Source: Novosphingobium decolorationis (GTDB taxonomy: Bacteria > Pseudomonadota > Alphaproteobacteria > Sphingomonadales > Sphingomonadaceae). Taken from it: a stretch of DNA of 64,000 nucleotides. Location: assembly GCF_018417475.1 (NCBI RefSeq), contig NZ_CP054856.1, positions 1,767,001 through 1,831,000 of the forward strand, in the 5' to 3' direction. The position numbers and the translations under genes are program-made. Of the stretch, positions 37,028-45,703 are shown one piece after another; the stretch's first letter is position 1; every line of letters starts with the position of its first letter. The notes under the pieces were generated by a model. The model saw nothing but the letters and a program-made list of their open reading frames with translations, was not told where the DNA came from and made no database searches.

Positions 37028-37714
37028 ATGCCCAGCGACACCTCCTCCACACGTTCCGCCCATGACGAAGGCAACGCGCTCGACCGGCGCGGCCTCATGC
37101 TGATCCTCTCCTCGCCCTCGGGCGCAGGCAAGACGACGATCTCGCGCATGCTGCTCGAACACGATCCGCACATCCGCAACTCGGTCTCGTGCACCACCCG
37201 CGCCCCGCGTCCGGGCGAGGTCGATGGCCGCGATTACCACTTCGTCAGCCAGGACCAGTTCGACCGCATGGCCGAGGATGGCGAGTTCCTCGAATGGGCC
37301 CACGTCTTCGGCAAGAGCTACGGCACCCCCAAGGCGCAGGTGAAGGCCGGGCTCAAGGCCGGGCAGGACTACATCTTCGACATCGACTGGCAGGGCACCC
37401 AGCAGCTTTACCAGAAGCTGGAACGCGACGTCGTGCGCATTTTCCTGCTGCCCCCCAGCATCGAGGAACTGCGCCGCCGCCTGACCGGACGCGGCACCGA
37501 CAGCGCCGAGATCATCGCCGCGCGCATGGAGCGAGCCCGCTCGGAAATCAGCCACTGGGACGGCTACGATTACGTCGTGGTCAACGATGACATCGAAGCC
37601 TGCTTCGCCAAGGTGAAGCAGATCCTGGCTTCCGAACGCCTGCGCCGCGCGCGCCAGACCGGCCTCATCGGCTTCGTGCGCGGCCTCATGGAGCCCGACG
37701 ACGAACTGGGCTGA
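37028..37714 (+). CDS. gmk: Guanylate kinase
   Basis: This 228-residue enzyme phosphorylates GMP to GDP. The P-loop is SSPSGAGKTT, the GMP-binding signature region is SVSCTTRAPRPGEVDGRDY, and the lid follows (ELRRRLTGRGTDSAE). The N-terminal 20 residues are an extension relative to the E. coli enzyme and lack structure. Confidence 0.95.
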   Translation: MPSDTSSTRSAHDEGNALDRRGLMLILSSPSGAGKTTISRMLLEHDPHIRNSVSCTTRAPRPGEVDGRDYHFVSQDQFDRMAEDGEFLEWAHVFGKSYGTPKAQVKAGLKAGQDYIFDIDWQGTQQLYQKLERDVVRIFLLPPSIEELRRRLTGRGTDSAEIIAARMERARSEISHWDGYDYVVVNDDIEACFAKVKQILASERLRRARQTGLIGFVRGLMEPDDELG

Positions 37715-37855
37715 TCCCTTGGCGCCGGAGGCGGGCGAAATATTCGAACACGCTTAGCCCCACCGCAATCCTTTTTCTTGTTCAACGCGCCCCGCCGCGA
37801 TAGGCGCAGCGCCGAAACGTACCTGCAACCCATCTTTTTCCCGGAGACACCCCAG

Positions 37856-38692
37856 ATGTCCGATATCGAAACCGCGATCGAAGCCGCCTTCGAAGACCGC
37901 GCCAACGTGACCCCTGCCAGCGAGGACGTGCGCAAGATCGTCGACGAGGCGCTCGGCCTGCTCGATTCGGGCAAGGCGCGCGTGGCCGAACCCGACGGCG
38001 AAGGCGGCTGGAAGGTCAACCAGTGGCTCAAGAAGGCGGTCCTCCTCTCGTTCCGCCTGAACGACAACGCGCCGATGGAATACGGCTCGGCTGGCGCGCC
38101 CGCGTTCGACAAGGTGCCTCTGAAGTTCACCGGCTGGACCGAAGCCGACTTCAAGGACGCGGGCATCCGCGTGGTTCCGGGCGCGGTCGTGCGCCGCAGC
38201 GCGCACATCGCCAAGGGCGTGGTCCTGATGCCCTCGTTCACGAACCTGGGCGCCTACGTGGGCGAAGGCACGATGGTCGATACCTGGGCCACCGTCGGCT
38301 CGTGCGCGCAGATCGGCAAGAACGTCCACATCTCGGGCGGCGTGGGCATCGGCGGCGTGCTCGAACCGCTCCAGGCGGGCCCGGTCATCATCGAGGACAA
38401 CTGCTTCATCGGCGCGCGTTCGGAAGTGGCCGAAGGCGTGCGCGTGGGTGAAGGCGCGGTCCTCTCGATGGGTGTCTACCTCGGCGCCTCGACCAAGATC
38501 GTGAACCGCGCAACCGGCGAAGTCCACGTCGGCTACGTGCCGCCCTACTCGGTCGTCGTGCCCGGCACCCTGCCCGGCAAGCCGCTCCCCGACGGCACCC
38601 CCGGCCCCTCGCTCTACTGCGCGGTGATCGTGAAGACCGTCGACGCGCAGACCCGCTCGAAGACCGGCATCAACGACCTCCTGCGCGACTGA
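37856..38692 (+). CDS. dapD: Tetrahydrodipicolinate N-succinyltransferase
   Basis: This 278-residue left-handed beta-helix enzyme belongs to the succinylase branch of lysine and diaminopimelate synthesis. Hexapeptide repeats run from [20 protein letters not shown] through the Gly-rich [13 protein letters not shown] 37856 has GGAGA 8 bases upstream. It is monocistronic. Confidence 0.95.
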   Translation: MSDIETAIEAAFEDRANVTPASEDVRKIVDEALGLLDSGKARVAEPDGEGGWKVNQWLKKAVLLSFRLNDNAPMEYGSAGAPAFDKVPLKFTGWTEADFKDAGIRVVPGAVVRRSAHIAKGVVLMPSFTNLGAYVGEGTMVDTWATVGSCAQIGKNVHISGGVGIGGVLEPLQAGPVIIEDNCFIGARSEVAEGVRVGEGAVLSMGVYLGASTKIVNRATGEVHVGYVPPYSVVVPGTLPGKPLPDGTPGPSLYCAVIVKTVDAQTRSKTGINDLLRD

Positions 38693-38783
38693 TCGCGTAC
38701 GGCCTGCGATCCACGCAGGAACATATCGGCGCCATGTCGCGTTCCTTTTCGGATAAGCACATTATCTGCGGAAAGGATGCGAC

Positions 38784-39008
38784 ATGGAACGCCCCCCTAC
38801 CGAAACGCACATCGACGAGGATGCCGCCCGCGGCGGCGACACGCCCCATATCGTGCGCTACGTCCTTGGTATCAGCCTCGCGCTTGCCATCATCGGCCTC
38901 TCGCTCGCCTGGATGACCGGCGCGCTGCTCTCCGGCGAGGAAGAAGAGACTTCGGCCTCTGGCGCAAATGCCGAGAACGTGATGCAGGCCCCGGACGAGG
39001 CCGCCTGA
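38784..39008 (+). CDS. Small single-pass membrane protein
   Basis: This 74-residue protein has one transmembrane helix (YVLGISLALAIIGLSLAWM) flanked by acidic, polar ends. AAGGA precedes the ATG by 7 bases. It has no known domain. It lies 5 bases before the HVA1-domain gene and is probably co-transcribed. Confidence 0.65.
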   Translation: MERPPTETHIDEDAARGGDTPHIVRYVLGISLALAIIGLSLAWMTGALLSGEEEETSASGANAENVMQAPDEAA

Positions 39009-39013
39009 AACCG

Positions 39014-39232
39014 ATGGCCACCGACTTTGACAAGGGCACCTGCGTGCGCTGGAACTGGGGGGATGGCTCGGCCAGCGGCACGGTCACCGAGCGCTTTGAA
39101 AGCCGCGTCACCCGCACCATCAAGGGCAGCGAGATCGTGCGCAACGCCAGCGCCGACAACCCCGCCTACCTGATCGAACAGGAGGACGGAGCGCAGGTCC
39201 TCAAGAGCGCCTCGGAACTGAAAAGGGCCTAA
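39014..39232 (+). CDS. HVA1/DUF2945 (Tudor-like) domain protein
   Basis: This 72-residue protein matches the small hypervirulence-associated Tudor-like family: KGTCVRWNWGDGSASGTV at the start and KGSEIVRNASADNPAYLIEQ in the middle. The molecular role is unknown. Cytoplasmic. Confidence 0.75.
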   Translation: MATDFDKGTCVRWNWGDGSASGTVTERFESRVTRTIKGSEIVRNASADNPAYLIEQEDGAQVLKSASELKRA

Positions 39233-39292
39233 GACCCTCCCGCCCCCCGTATCCGCGCGGACACAAAGGGGGACAGGACCGGCACCGCGCGC

Positions 39293-40561
39293 TCAGAACG
39301 CTGTTGGCGATTCGATGGCGGGATCCTGTGCGTGCGCCTTGGCATAGGCTTCCGCGGCCTTCAGCACGCGCATCATGTTGCGGCTGGAGATCTTCTCCAG
39401 ATCGTCCTGCGCGAAACCCCGACGCGCCAGTTCGGTGAAGAGCGCCGGATAGGCCGAGACATCGGGCATTCCCTCGACTCCCACCGATCCCCCATCAAAG
39501 TCGCCGCCAAGGCCGATGTAGTCGGTGCCGATGCGCTTGGCGATGTACTCAACGTGATCGGCGATCTGCGCCACGGTCGCGACCGGCTTGGGGTGCGCCG
39601 AGATCCAGCTTTCCATGCCCGCCTCAGCCGTCTCGGGCGCGTTGGGATAGAGCGACTTCAGGCGGGCGGCCTCACCCAGTCGGCTCGCCTGCCACTGGCG
39701 CAGGTCCTCGCTGACATAGCTGGGGTAGAAGTTCACCATCACGATCCCGCGATTGGCCTTGATCCGATCGAGGATCGCGTCGGGCACGTTGCGCGGGTGG
39801 CCATCTACACCTTGCGCGCCCGAGTGGCTGAAGATCACCGGCGCGCGCGCGACGTCGAGCGCATCGGCCATGGTCTTGGGCGAAACGTGGCTGAGATCGA
39901 CCAGCATGCCGATGCGCTGCATCTCACGCACGAGATCCTTGCCGAAGTCGGTCATCCCGTCATGTTCGGGCGCGTCGGTGGCACTGTCGGCCCAGGGGGT
40001 GTTCTTGAAGTGGGTCAGCGTGAGATAGCGCGCGCCCAGCTCGTACATCTGGCGCACGACGCCTAGCGACGAGCCAATCGAATGCCCGCCCTCCATGCCG
40101 ATGAGCGAGGCGATCTTGCCCGCCTTGCGCGCCGCTTCGACCTCGGCCGAACTGGTCGCGTACATCATCTCGTCCGGGTGCGCGGCGATGATCCGCTTCA
40201 TGACGTCGATCTGCTCCATCGTCGCCTGCACCGCCTGCTGCTCGTTCAGCATGGCCGAGACGTAGACCGACCAGAACTGCGCCCCGACCTTGCCTTCACG
40301 AAGACGCGCCAGATCGGTCTGCATCGGTCCCTTGCCGTTTTCCGGATCGGCCGTGTTCATCGTGTCGGCAAAGTCGAAGCCGGCCAGGATATCCTGGCGC
40401 CGCTCGCGCAGCTGCTCGGGCACGTCGTTGTGGCCGTCCCAGACCGGCGCGTTGCGCAGCGCGGCAGCCGCGACATCTGCGGGCGATGACGCCGCGTGCC
40501 CGCTCACCGGCCACGTCACGGCGGTGGCAAGAACAAGGGCGAGCAGCGAAGGGCGGGACAT
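39293..40561 (-). CDS. Membrane dipeptidase-type zinc peptidase (family M19)
   Basis: This 422-residue exported peptidase has a signal peptide ending near SGHAAS. The metal ligands of M19 are seen in WDGHNDVPEQ, IGMEGGHSIG (bridging Glu), MLVDLSHVS, FSHSGAQ and GLGGDFDGG. It cleaves dipeptides, probably in the periplasm. ATG 40561 has AAGGTG at a suitable distance. The upstream in-frame codons to 40636 look untranslated. Confidence 0.9.
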   Translation of the reverse strand: MSRPSLLALVLATAVTWPVSGHAASSPADVAAAALRNAPVWDGHNDVPEQLRERRQDILAGFDFADTMNTADPENGKGPMQTDLARLREGKVGAQFWSVYVSAMLNEQQAVQATMEQIDVMKRIIAAHPDEMMYATSSAEVEAARKAGKIASLIGMEGGHSIGSSLGVVRQMYELGARYLTLTHFKNTPWADSATDAPEHDGMTDFGKDLVREMQRIGMLVDLSHVSPKTMADALDVARAPVIFSHSGAQGVDGHPRNVPDAILDRIKANRGIVMVNFYPSYVSEDLRQWQASRLGEAARLKSLYPNAPETAEAGMESWISAHPKPVATVAQIADHVEYIAKRIGTDYIGLGGDFDGGSVGVEGMPDVSAYPALFTELARRGFAQDDLEKISSRNMMRVLKAAEAYAKAHAQDPAIESPTAF

Positions 40562-40748
40562 AGAGGAACACCTTGTGGGAATGGGGAGAGGGCCAAAGTG
40601 GCGCAGCCGCCCTGCCCCACGCAAGAGCCAATTCACCGGAACCCAAGGTATTCACGAGAAAAAACCGCTACCGTACGCACGGTTGCCCTTGGCGCCCACA
40701 TCGGCGATCCTACCCTGGCTCCCCTGCCAACCACCGGAAGGACACTGC

Positions 40749-41201
40749 ATGCACGCTCCTGCAAGCCCCGCGACGCTCATCGAGCGCCTTGGCCTGATCC
40801 CGCATCCTGAGGGTGGCTGGTACAAGGAAACCTGGCGTGCGCCTGCCCCGGACGGGGAGCGCGCGGGCGCGACGGCGATCCATTTCCTGCTCGAAGCGCA
40901 CCAGCGCTCGCACTGGCACCGGGTGCTCGATGCGGACGAGATCTGGCTGTGGCATGCGGGCAGTCCGCTCGCCCTGGCCCAGTCCGAAACCGACGCCGGG
41001 CCGGTACGTCAGGAGATCCTGGGCGGCGACATCCTCAATGGCGAGGCGCCGCAACTGCGCGTGCCCAAAGGCTACTGGCAGGCAGCCTGGCCGCTCGCGC
41101 GCGGCGCGCCAGGCTGGACTCTGGTCAGCTGCATCGTCACCCCCGGCTTCGATTTTTCGGTGTTTGAGCTGGCTGCGCCAGGCTGGACTCCGGGGAACTG
41201 A
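40749..41201 (+). CDS. Cupin_5 (DUF985) family protein
   Basis: This 150-residue single-domain cupin of the DUF985 family has the typical LIPHPEGGWYKETWR start and the metal site SHWHRVLDADEIWLWHAG. The C-terminal SCIVTPGFDFSVFELA is also conserved. The function is not established for the family. A 16-base direct repeat (GCGCCAGGCTGGACTC) near the 3' end encodes APGWT twice. Confidence 0.85.
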   Translation: MHAPASPATLIERLGLIPHPEGGWYKETWRAPAPDGERAGATAIHFLLEAHQRSHWHRVLDADEIWLWHAGSPLALAQSETDAGPVRQEILGGDILNGEAPQLRVPKGYWQAAWPLARGAPGWTLVSCIVTPGFDFSVFELAAPGWTPGN

Positions 41202-41212
41202 CGGAAAACGGG

Positions 41213-41260
41213 CAAAAAAATAGCAGGGCACCGCAGGTCTTGAGCCTGCTTGCGCCCTGC
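41213..41260 (-). terminator. Rho-independent terminator of an unknown minus-strand transcript
   Basis: A nested stem, GCAGGGC (41223-41229) with GCCCTGC (41254-41260) enclosing GCAGG with CCTGC, is followed on the minus strand by a run of T. No annotated minus-strand gene lies directly before it, so it points to an unlisted small RNA or small-protein transcript. Confidence 0.7.
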
Positions 41261-41573
41261 ACGGTCTCCCCTCCCTCGGTGTCCGTTCGTGTGTTCCTTC
41301 GCCGTTCGTCAGTTCAAGGCGAGGTCCATTCGTTCTGGTCGGTCCGACTTCGTGGCCGGACCGTACCGGCCTGCACGACCTTGGGCCGCGCAGCTTCTCC
41401 TCCAGCTTCACATCCCCGAGACGATCTGCCTCTTTCTCCCGGATCACCTGCCCCACGCCGTTTCTATTGGCATGTTTTCAACGTGGGTCAGACGGTCCGC
41501 ATCGGTGAAAGGGCCAGATCGTCCGCTCGGGGGTCAGGGTGGGCGCACAGGGGGTGAACAGTGCGCCCAAGCT

Positions 41574-41663
41574 CTACAAATCCAGAAGCGGCTCCGAACG
41601 TCCCGTCATCGACAGGGCGTATACGATCAGGCCCGCGTTAAGCATTGCCAGAAATTGCTTCAT
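41574..41663 (-). CDS. Candidate 29-residue membrane microprotein
   Basis: The ORF MKQFLAMLNAGLIVYALSMT, ending in GRSEPLLDL, has a hydrophobic middle and a good ribosome-binding site (GAGGA, 8 bases upstream). A hairpin follows the stop by about 6 bases. No homologue is recognised, so this rests on signal quality and the minus-strand terminator downstream. Confidence 0.35.
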   Translation of the reverse strand: MKQFLAMLNAGLIVYALSMTGRSEPLLDL

Positions 41664-41943
41664 GACACGCATCCTCTTCCCGAAGACGTCCCGACTTTGC
41701 CGCGAGATCATCTTCTTTTCCCGTAGACATCGTCTAGCAGAATCAGCCGTTGAAGAAAAGCAGTTTGCGCAATTTTCGATTAAAAAACAGATATTTTGCA
41801 ATGCAATAGGATTTCCGAACCGGGAAGTACTGCTATTTCTCCAGCACAAACAAGGCGCATGGCACATCAGGGCGGCGATGCCTGATGGAACCATCTTGCC
41901 CCTGCGGCATTGAATTTGCGGAAAGGGGCAAAGGAGAAACTTC

Positions 41944-42231
41944 GTGCCGTATACCAAGCCACTGGTTCTGGCCGTGTCGGCCTCGTTCCTGCTTGGCGGC
42001 CTGACCGGCGCCGTTATGCCCACGCGGATGAAGGCCCCGATCGGCCCCGACTGGCGCGACACGTACAACGCCCCGCTCCAGCTCGACGGCCCCAGCTTCT
42101 ATGTGGAACCGGGTCCGCAGGACCTCACCCCGGCGCGGGCCGAGGTTGACGAACCCATCGGCATCAGCCCCGCTGTGGCCATGGACACCCCAGCAGCGCC
42201 GGTCGAGACAACTCAGCTCGCATCGCGATAG
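41944..42231 (+). CDS. Small exported protein of unknown function
   Basis: This 95-residue protein has a hydrophobic N-terminal leader (PLVLAVSASFLLGGLTGAV) that is a signal peptide or membrane anchor. A Pro/Ala-rich C-terminal part follows. GTG 41944 has AAGGAGA 8 bases upstream. The last 19 bases overlap the convergent lipoprotein gene. Confidence 0.65.
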   Translation: MPYTKPLVLAVSASFLLGGLTGAVMPTRMKAPIGPDWRDTYNAPLQLDGPSFYVEPGPQDLTPARAEVDEPIGISPAVAMDTPAAPVETTQLASR

Positions 42232-42662
42232 GGTCTTGCCGCACTCCAGGCGCAGCCTTGGCGTGTCGTTAGGCCGTCCGCCAGGGTTGCCGTGAACGGA
42301 TAGCTGCGGTCCGACATGCCGTCACTGCACACCCCTTGTGTGATCGCCAGCGTCCAGACTTTGCCATCCCGTTCGCCGCTGAAGGAGAGGCCTCCGCGCC
42401 CCGCAAAGCGCGTGACCGCGATCTCCTGTCCTTCCGACAGATCGGGCGCAGTGTAGATCATCTGTCCACGTTCCACCCGCACACCCCAGAAGGGCTCGGT
42501 TCCGCTGGCCTGCACGGTTTCATCCGGCGCGATGGCGCTCCAGGGACGCGAATCATCGGCGTCGCCGGGCACCGACTCGGAGTTCGACTGGCATCCTGCA
42601 AGAATCAGTGCCGCCAGACAGCTCACAAGGACATGTTCGACATACGCACGACGCATTGGCAT
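42213..42662 (-). CDS. COG3650-like lipoprotein
   Basis: This 149-residue protein has a lipobox (LILAGC) after a hydrophobic leader. The mature domain resembles the COG3650 group of small envelope proteins: ASGTEPFWGVRVERGQMIY, then CSDGMSDRSYPF and RQGCAW. The two Cys may form a disulfide. ATG 42662 has GGAGG 10 bases upstream. Confidence 0.7.
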   Translation of the reverse strand: MPMRRAYVEHVLVSCLAALILAGCQSNSESVPGDADDSRPWSAIAPDETVQASGTEPFWGVRVERGQMIYTAPDLSEGQEIAVTRFAGRGGLSFSGERDGKVWTLAITQGVCSDGMSDRSYPFTATLADGLTTRQGCAWSAARPYRDAS

Positions 42663-42972
42663 TCCAGATAATCCTCCAAACCGGGTTCGCACGTCGCCCT
42701 CTGCCTGTTCCGATCGCGAAGTGCAAAAAGGTTCGAGGGCGATTTTTTATCCGACAGGCGAATATCAATGCGCCATAGCCATCGCACTTATGAAATCTCG
42801 AGTGTCGTTTCGCGCTAAATCTCATGGTTTTAGCACCTATGTTGCACTTTATGCACCATTTGGTTCCGAAATCTGCATTGCGTGCAAGGGCGATTATGCG
42901 GATGCTGCATCGCAACAAAGACAAGAGGTGCCAGGGCAAGTCCTGCAACCCCAACCACATAAGGATTTTGCC
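42663..42972. other. 310-base AT-richer intergenic region
   Basis: No gene is seen. The segment from 42740 to 42880 is AT-rich and holds repeated GCAC words (around 42832-42860). It is presumably the promoter and leader region of the exported protein at 42973 and the promoter of the divergent lipoprotein gene. Confidence 0.5.
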
Positions 42973-43248
42973 ATGTTCAAGTCGATTTTCACCGCCGCTG
43001 CCGTTGCTGCCGTTGCTCTTCCCGCCGCGGCCCAGGCCAGCGAAGCCCGCAACTTCTCGCACGAGGGTGTCGATTACGCCTACACCTCGCAGCAGAAGGG
43101 CAAGATCACGGTCATCGAAGGCAAGGCCGAAGGCCGCGTCCCCTTCCGTCTCTACGTCAAGGGTGACCGCGTGACCGGCATGTACAACAACCGTTACGTC
43201 AGCTTCACCAAGGACGAAGTCCTGCACGACAACGTCCTCGCGGACTGA
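42973..43248 (+). CDS. Small exported protein of unknown function
   Basis: This 91-residue protein has a clear signal peptide (AAAVAAVALPAAAQASEA) and a compact, basic beta-rich mature part (VDYAYTSQQKGKITVIEG). ATG 42973 follows AAGGA by 8 bases. The family is not recognised. A strong terminator at 43317-43347 ends the unit, so it is monocistronic. Confidence 0.7.
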   Translation: MFKSIFTAAAVAAVALPAAAQASEARNFSHEGVDYAYTSQQKGKITVIEGKAEGRVPFRLYVKGDRVTGMYNNRYVSFTKDEVLHDNVLAD

Positions 43249-43316
43249 TCGCAGGCCGCGCGAACGGGACCTTTCCTCCTCTCTCCCAACCCCGTTCGCT
43301 GCAGATCCAGCGCGTG

Positions 43317-43348
43317 AAGGGCGCCTTCCCCGTGGAAGGCGCCCTTTG
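43317..43348 (+). terminator. Rho-independent terminator
   Basis: A perfect 13-base stem (43317-43329 with 43334-43346, loop CCGT) is followed by a short T-run. Confidence 0.75.
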
Positions 43349-43434
43349 TGCGTCCGCCCTGCTCCGGTTATGACGAAGTGCGAAGGCGCCCTCGGGATGC
43401 GGGCGCGCCGAACACGACACGAGATGGATGAGCA

Positions 43435-43884
43435 ATGCGCGTACTGACCTGGTTCCTGGCGATTGCCGGCCTCGCCTTTCTTGGCGGAATGCTGGCCAGC
43501 AGCGACCTTGGCCGCTCATTGCAACACTACGGAGCAGGCGAACCGGACACGATTGGCCAGGCCCCCGGGCTCCACGAGCCATTCGCCGATCTGCCTGACG
43601 CCGAACCAGCCCCCTATGAAATCGACCAGGCGCCCGAGACCTTGCCTGGCGATGCCCGTGATGACGAGAGGAATGCCGCAGGTGCGCACGCGTTGCCGGA
43701 CTGGTTGTTCCCCTCGTCCGCGGACGACTCCGCCCCTGCCCCGGCGGCACCCTACGCGCAGGCTCCGCGCTCCGAACGATCGGAGAGCCGCTCGGGGGCG
43801 ATAAACCCTACGCTCGATGACGCCGCGCGGCGCGCGCAGGAGACCGCCCAGGCCGTCCGCGATGCCGAGAATGCGCTGAACTGA
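43435..43884 (+). CDS. Hypothetical membrane-anchored protein
   Basis: This 149-residue protein has an N-terminal membrane segment (LTWFLAIAGLAFLGGMLA). A long Pro/Ala/Asp-rich, probably disordered periplasmic region follows, with a short helical C-terminus (AARRAQETAQAVRDAENAL). No domain is recognised and no strong ribosome-binding site is seen. Confidence 0.55.
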   Translation: MRVLTWFLAIAGLAFLGGMLASSDLGRSLQHYGAGEPDTIGQAPGLHEPFADLPDAEPAPYEIDQAPETLPGDARDDERNAAGAHALPDWLFPSSADDSAPAPAAPYAQAPRSERSESRSGAINPTLDDAARRAQETAQAVRDAENALN

Positions 43885-43915
43885 CCCTTACCATCCCGAG
43901 CCATGCGATTCGGGA

Positions 43916-44317
43916 TCAGTGCTTCAGGCGAGACTCGCGGCGTCCCGGCACGATCCGGATCTGGAGTTCGCCCCCGGACGCGGCGACATCGTACTCGGCA
44001 CTGATCTCCTGCATCTTCGTGCGGATCCACGCCTCGTCGGCGTCCATCGCGATGGGATAGCGCGCGATCACCATGCCATCGAGCGTGTCGACCACGCAGA
44101 AATGTCCGGTCCGGGACTGCTCCTGCAGGGCATCGAGATCGATACCTTCGGCCAGATCCCATTGGCCCCGGTCGCGCGAGCGGATGCGGCGACCGCAGTG
44201 GCGGCAGGTGCAGGTCACGACCCCGTCGGCATCGCGGCTTCGCGCCCCCGCCGGAACATGGCGTCGCGTATACCAGCACGGCGCGAGTGTCCGGGATGCC
44301 CCACTTCGGCTCAGCAT
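43916..44317 (-). CDS. Hypothetical protein with a Cys-rich (zinc ribbon-like) knuckle
   Basis: This 133-residue protein has TCTCRHCGRRIRSRDRGQW near residue 40, resembling half a zinc ribbon. An alpha/beta domain follows (HFCVVDTLDGMVIARYPIAM). ATG 44317 is preceded by AAGGAGGAG with an 8-base spacer, a near-ideal site, so the gene is very probably real. Function unknown. Confidence 0.65.
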   Translation of the reverse strand: MLSRSGASRTLAPCWYTRRHVPAGARSRDADGVVTCTCRHCGRRIRSRDRGQWDLAEGIDLDALQEQSRTGHFCVVDTLDGMVIARYPIAMDADEAWIRTKMQEISAEYDVAASGGELQIRIVPGRRESRLKH

Positions 44318-44462
44318 CTCGGCGTCTCCTCCTTGCGTAATTTCCCTCTATGGCAGGATAGGATCGAAACCCCTTCGAGGCGTAAACCTCGCACTACGCA
44401 ATCTCCCGCGAGGCAGTGCGCGAATGTGGCAGGACGAGGAGATCGATGGTTACGGCATAGCG

Positions 44463-44855
44463 TTAAGCAAGGGTAAGAAAGATTTCCGCCTCGATGACCC
44501 AGCCGCCGGGCCCCTCGCGCCACTTCGCGACGTAGCTCCCCGAAGCCGCCGGCGCATCGGCGCCAACCACGATCCCGTGCCAGGCCCCGTACTCCATCGC
44601 GATGGGCGCGACTGCGGACACCTCGATCCGATCGGGAAGGCGCGCGTAGACCATCCGCCCGGGACTCGCGAAGTCGCGCTTCCATACCTTCACCTGCGCC
44701 ATGCGCCCGGCAATGACCGCGCTGTCCGTGCCCGTGAGCATCACGCAGTCACGCGCGAGAATCGGACCGATCGCCGTGGCATCGCCTTCGCGAATCGCGG
44801 TATTGAAGGCCGCACGGCGTGCACGGATGGCCAGTTCGGTCGATTGGTCGGTCAT
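44463..44855 (-). CDS. NTF2-like/DUF4440 family protein
   Basis: This 130-residue protein has the cone-shaped NTF2/SnoaL-like fold pattern. It shows RRAAFNTAIREGDATAIGPI for the first helices and GSYVAKWREGPGGWVIEAE for the closing strands. ATG 44855 has GGAGA 10 bases upstream. Members bind small hydrophobic ligands or act as isomerases. The ligand here is unknown. Confidence 0.75.
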   Translation of the reverse strand: MTDQSTELAIRARRAAFNTAIREGDATAIGPILARDCVMLTGTDSAVIAGRMAQVKVWKRDFASPGRMVYARLPDRIEVSAVAPIAMEYGAWHGIVVGADAPAASGSYVAKWREGPGGWVIEAEIFLTLA

Positions 44856-44988
44856 CGGGACGGTTTTCTCCTTGCACGGGCCGGGACTGTATGTGTGCGC
44901 ATCTAGCCCGTTTTCCAGCGGAACCAAACCGACAAGGCGCCCGCCGAACCATGCCACGAAAGTCTGGCTAAACAGCTGCAATCAAATT

Positions 44989-45186
44989 CTATTTGAGCAT
45001 GTGAACAATTTGCAACAACGCAGAGCCCTCTTCCCTTGCGGCCCGACGCATGAGTGCTAGAGGGGCGAGGCAGCCAGCGGGATCGCTATCCAGCAGGCGG
45101 GCACCGTAAAGGGCGTTTTTTGTCGATGCGACAAGCTCCCTTACGATCTGCCCTATGGCCTTTCCCAGGAGGCCAAGAGTTTTCAT
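44989..45186 (-). CDS. Doubtful 65-residue protein
   Basis: The ORF begins MKTLGLLGKAIGQIVRELVA and reads like an amphipathic helical protein rather than an Arg/Pro-rich shadow frame. The only upstream AAGG lies 14 bases away, which is poor, and no family is recognised. It does not overlap another gene. Confidence 0.25.
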   Translation of the reverse strand: MKTLGLLGKAIGQIVRELVASTKNALYGARLLDSDPAGCLAPLALMRRAAREEGSALLQIVHMLK

Positions 45187-45274
45187 GCGAGCGCGTCGAG
45201 CCTTGTCGTTTTCCGCCTCGCACGGTCCGGCGTGACCGCTCCTGACGGCTTTCGGGTCCCAGGAGCGCGGAGCG

Positions 45275-45308
45275 GGGACAGGAGCGACGTGTCCCTCTCT
45301 CCTGTCCC
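45275..45308. repeat. 10-base inverted repeat upstream of the PhnA-like gene
   Basis: GGGACAGGAG and CTCCTGTCCC are separated by 14 bases, which themselves include GTGTCCCTCT, a partial copy of the right arm. No T-run follows on either strand, so it is more likely a regulatory or RNA structure than a terminator. Confidence 0.4.
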
Positions 45309-45394
45309 TGCTTCGCAACCTGCGCCCCACGTTTTACGCTCCCATTTTACCGTACACTCTGCCATGGCCCGGACCTTGCCCGGAAGGATCCCGC

Positions 45395-45703
45395 ATGAGC
45401 GACGACGAAGACTACGTGTACGATGAAGAGAGCGGCGACTGGATGCCCGCCAGCGAACTGGCGGCCAAGCGCGCGGCACAGGACACCGTCGAGGTGCGCG
45501 ACGCGGTAGGAAACCTGCTGGCCGATGGCGATGCCGTCACGCTGATCAAGGATCTTGACGTCAAGGGCGCGGGCCAGACGCTGAAGCGCGGCACGCTGAT
45601 CCCTTCGATCCGCCTCACCGGCGATGCCCAGGAAATCGACTGCAAGTACCCGGGCATCAAGGGCCTCGTCCTGCGCGCCGAATTCGTCAGGAAGCGGTCC
45701 TGA
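45395..45703 (+). CDS. PhnA/YjdM-like protein without the zinc ribbon
   Basis: The C-terminal 70 residues of this 102-residue protein match the PhnA/YjdM domain: VRDAVGNLLADGDAVTLIKD, IRLTGDAQEIDCKYPGIKGL and EFVRKRS. The N-terminal four-Cys zinc ribbon of the standard family is missing. An acidic stretch (SDDEDYVYDEESGDWMP) replaces it. The PhnA name comes from an old alkylphosphonate locus; no phosphonate enzyme is nearby. The last 17 bases overlap the convergent gene. Confidence 0.75.
   Translation: MSDDEDYVYDEESGDWMPASELAAKRAAQDTVEVRDAVGNLLADGDAVTLIKDLDVKGAGQTLKRGTLIPSIRLTGDAQEIDCKYPGIKGLVLRAEFVRKRS

Larger units (their letters stand above)
41202..41943. other. 742-base gap with little coding capacity
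   Basis: No ordinary gene is credible here. The 41690-41900 part is markedly AT-richer than the rest and may hold promoters. On the minus strand there is a 29-codon ORF (41663-41574), a hairpin just after it (GGGCGCAC 41541-41548 with GTGCGCCC 41561-41568), and a good terminator at 41213-41260. At least one short minus-strand transcript is likely. Confidence 0.6.
44856..45394. other. 539-base intergenic region with a large hairpin
   Basis: The gap lies between divergent genes. It holds a weak 65-codon minus-strand ORF (45186-44989) and a perfect 10-base inverted repeat, GGGACAGGAG (45275-45284) with CTCCTGTCCC (45299-45308). Nothing else is recognised. Confidence 0.5.

Noticed and set aside
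41104..41191. 16-base direct repeat in the cupin_5 gene as a mobile-element footprint
   Set aside because: It encodes the same peptide (APGWT) twice inside an intact gene, and no insertion sequence or target-site pattern is present.
42532..42972. Upstream extension of the small exported protein gene to 238 residues
   Set aside because: The extension has no domain, and the ATG at 42973 has a good ribosome-binding site and starts a textbook signal peptide.
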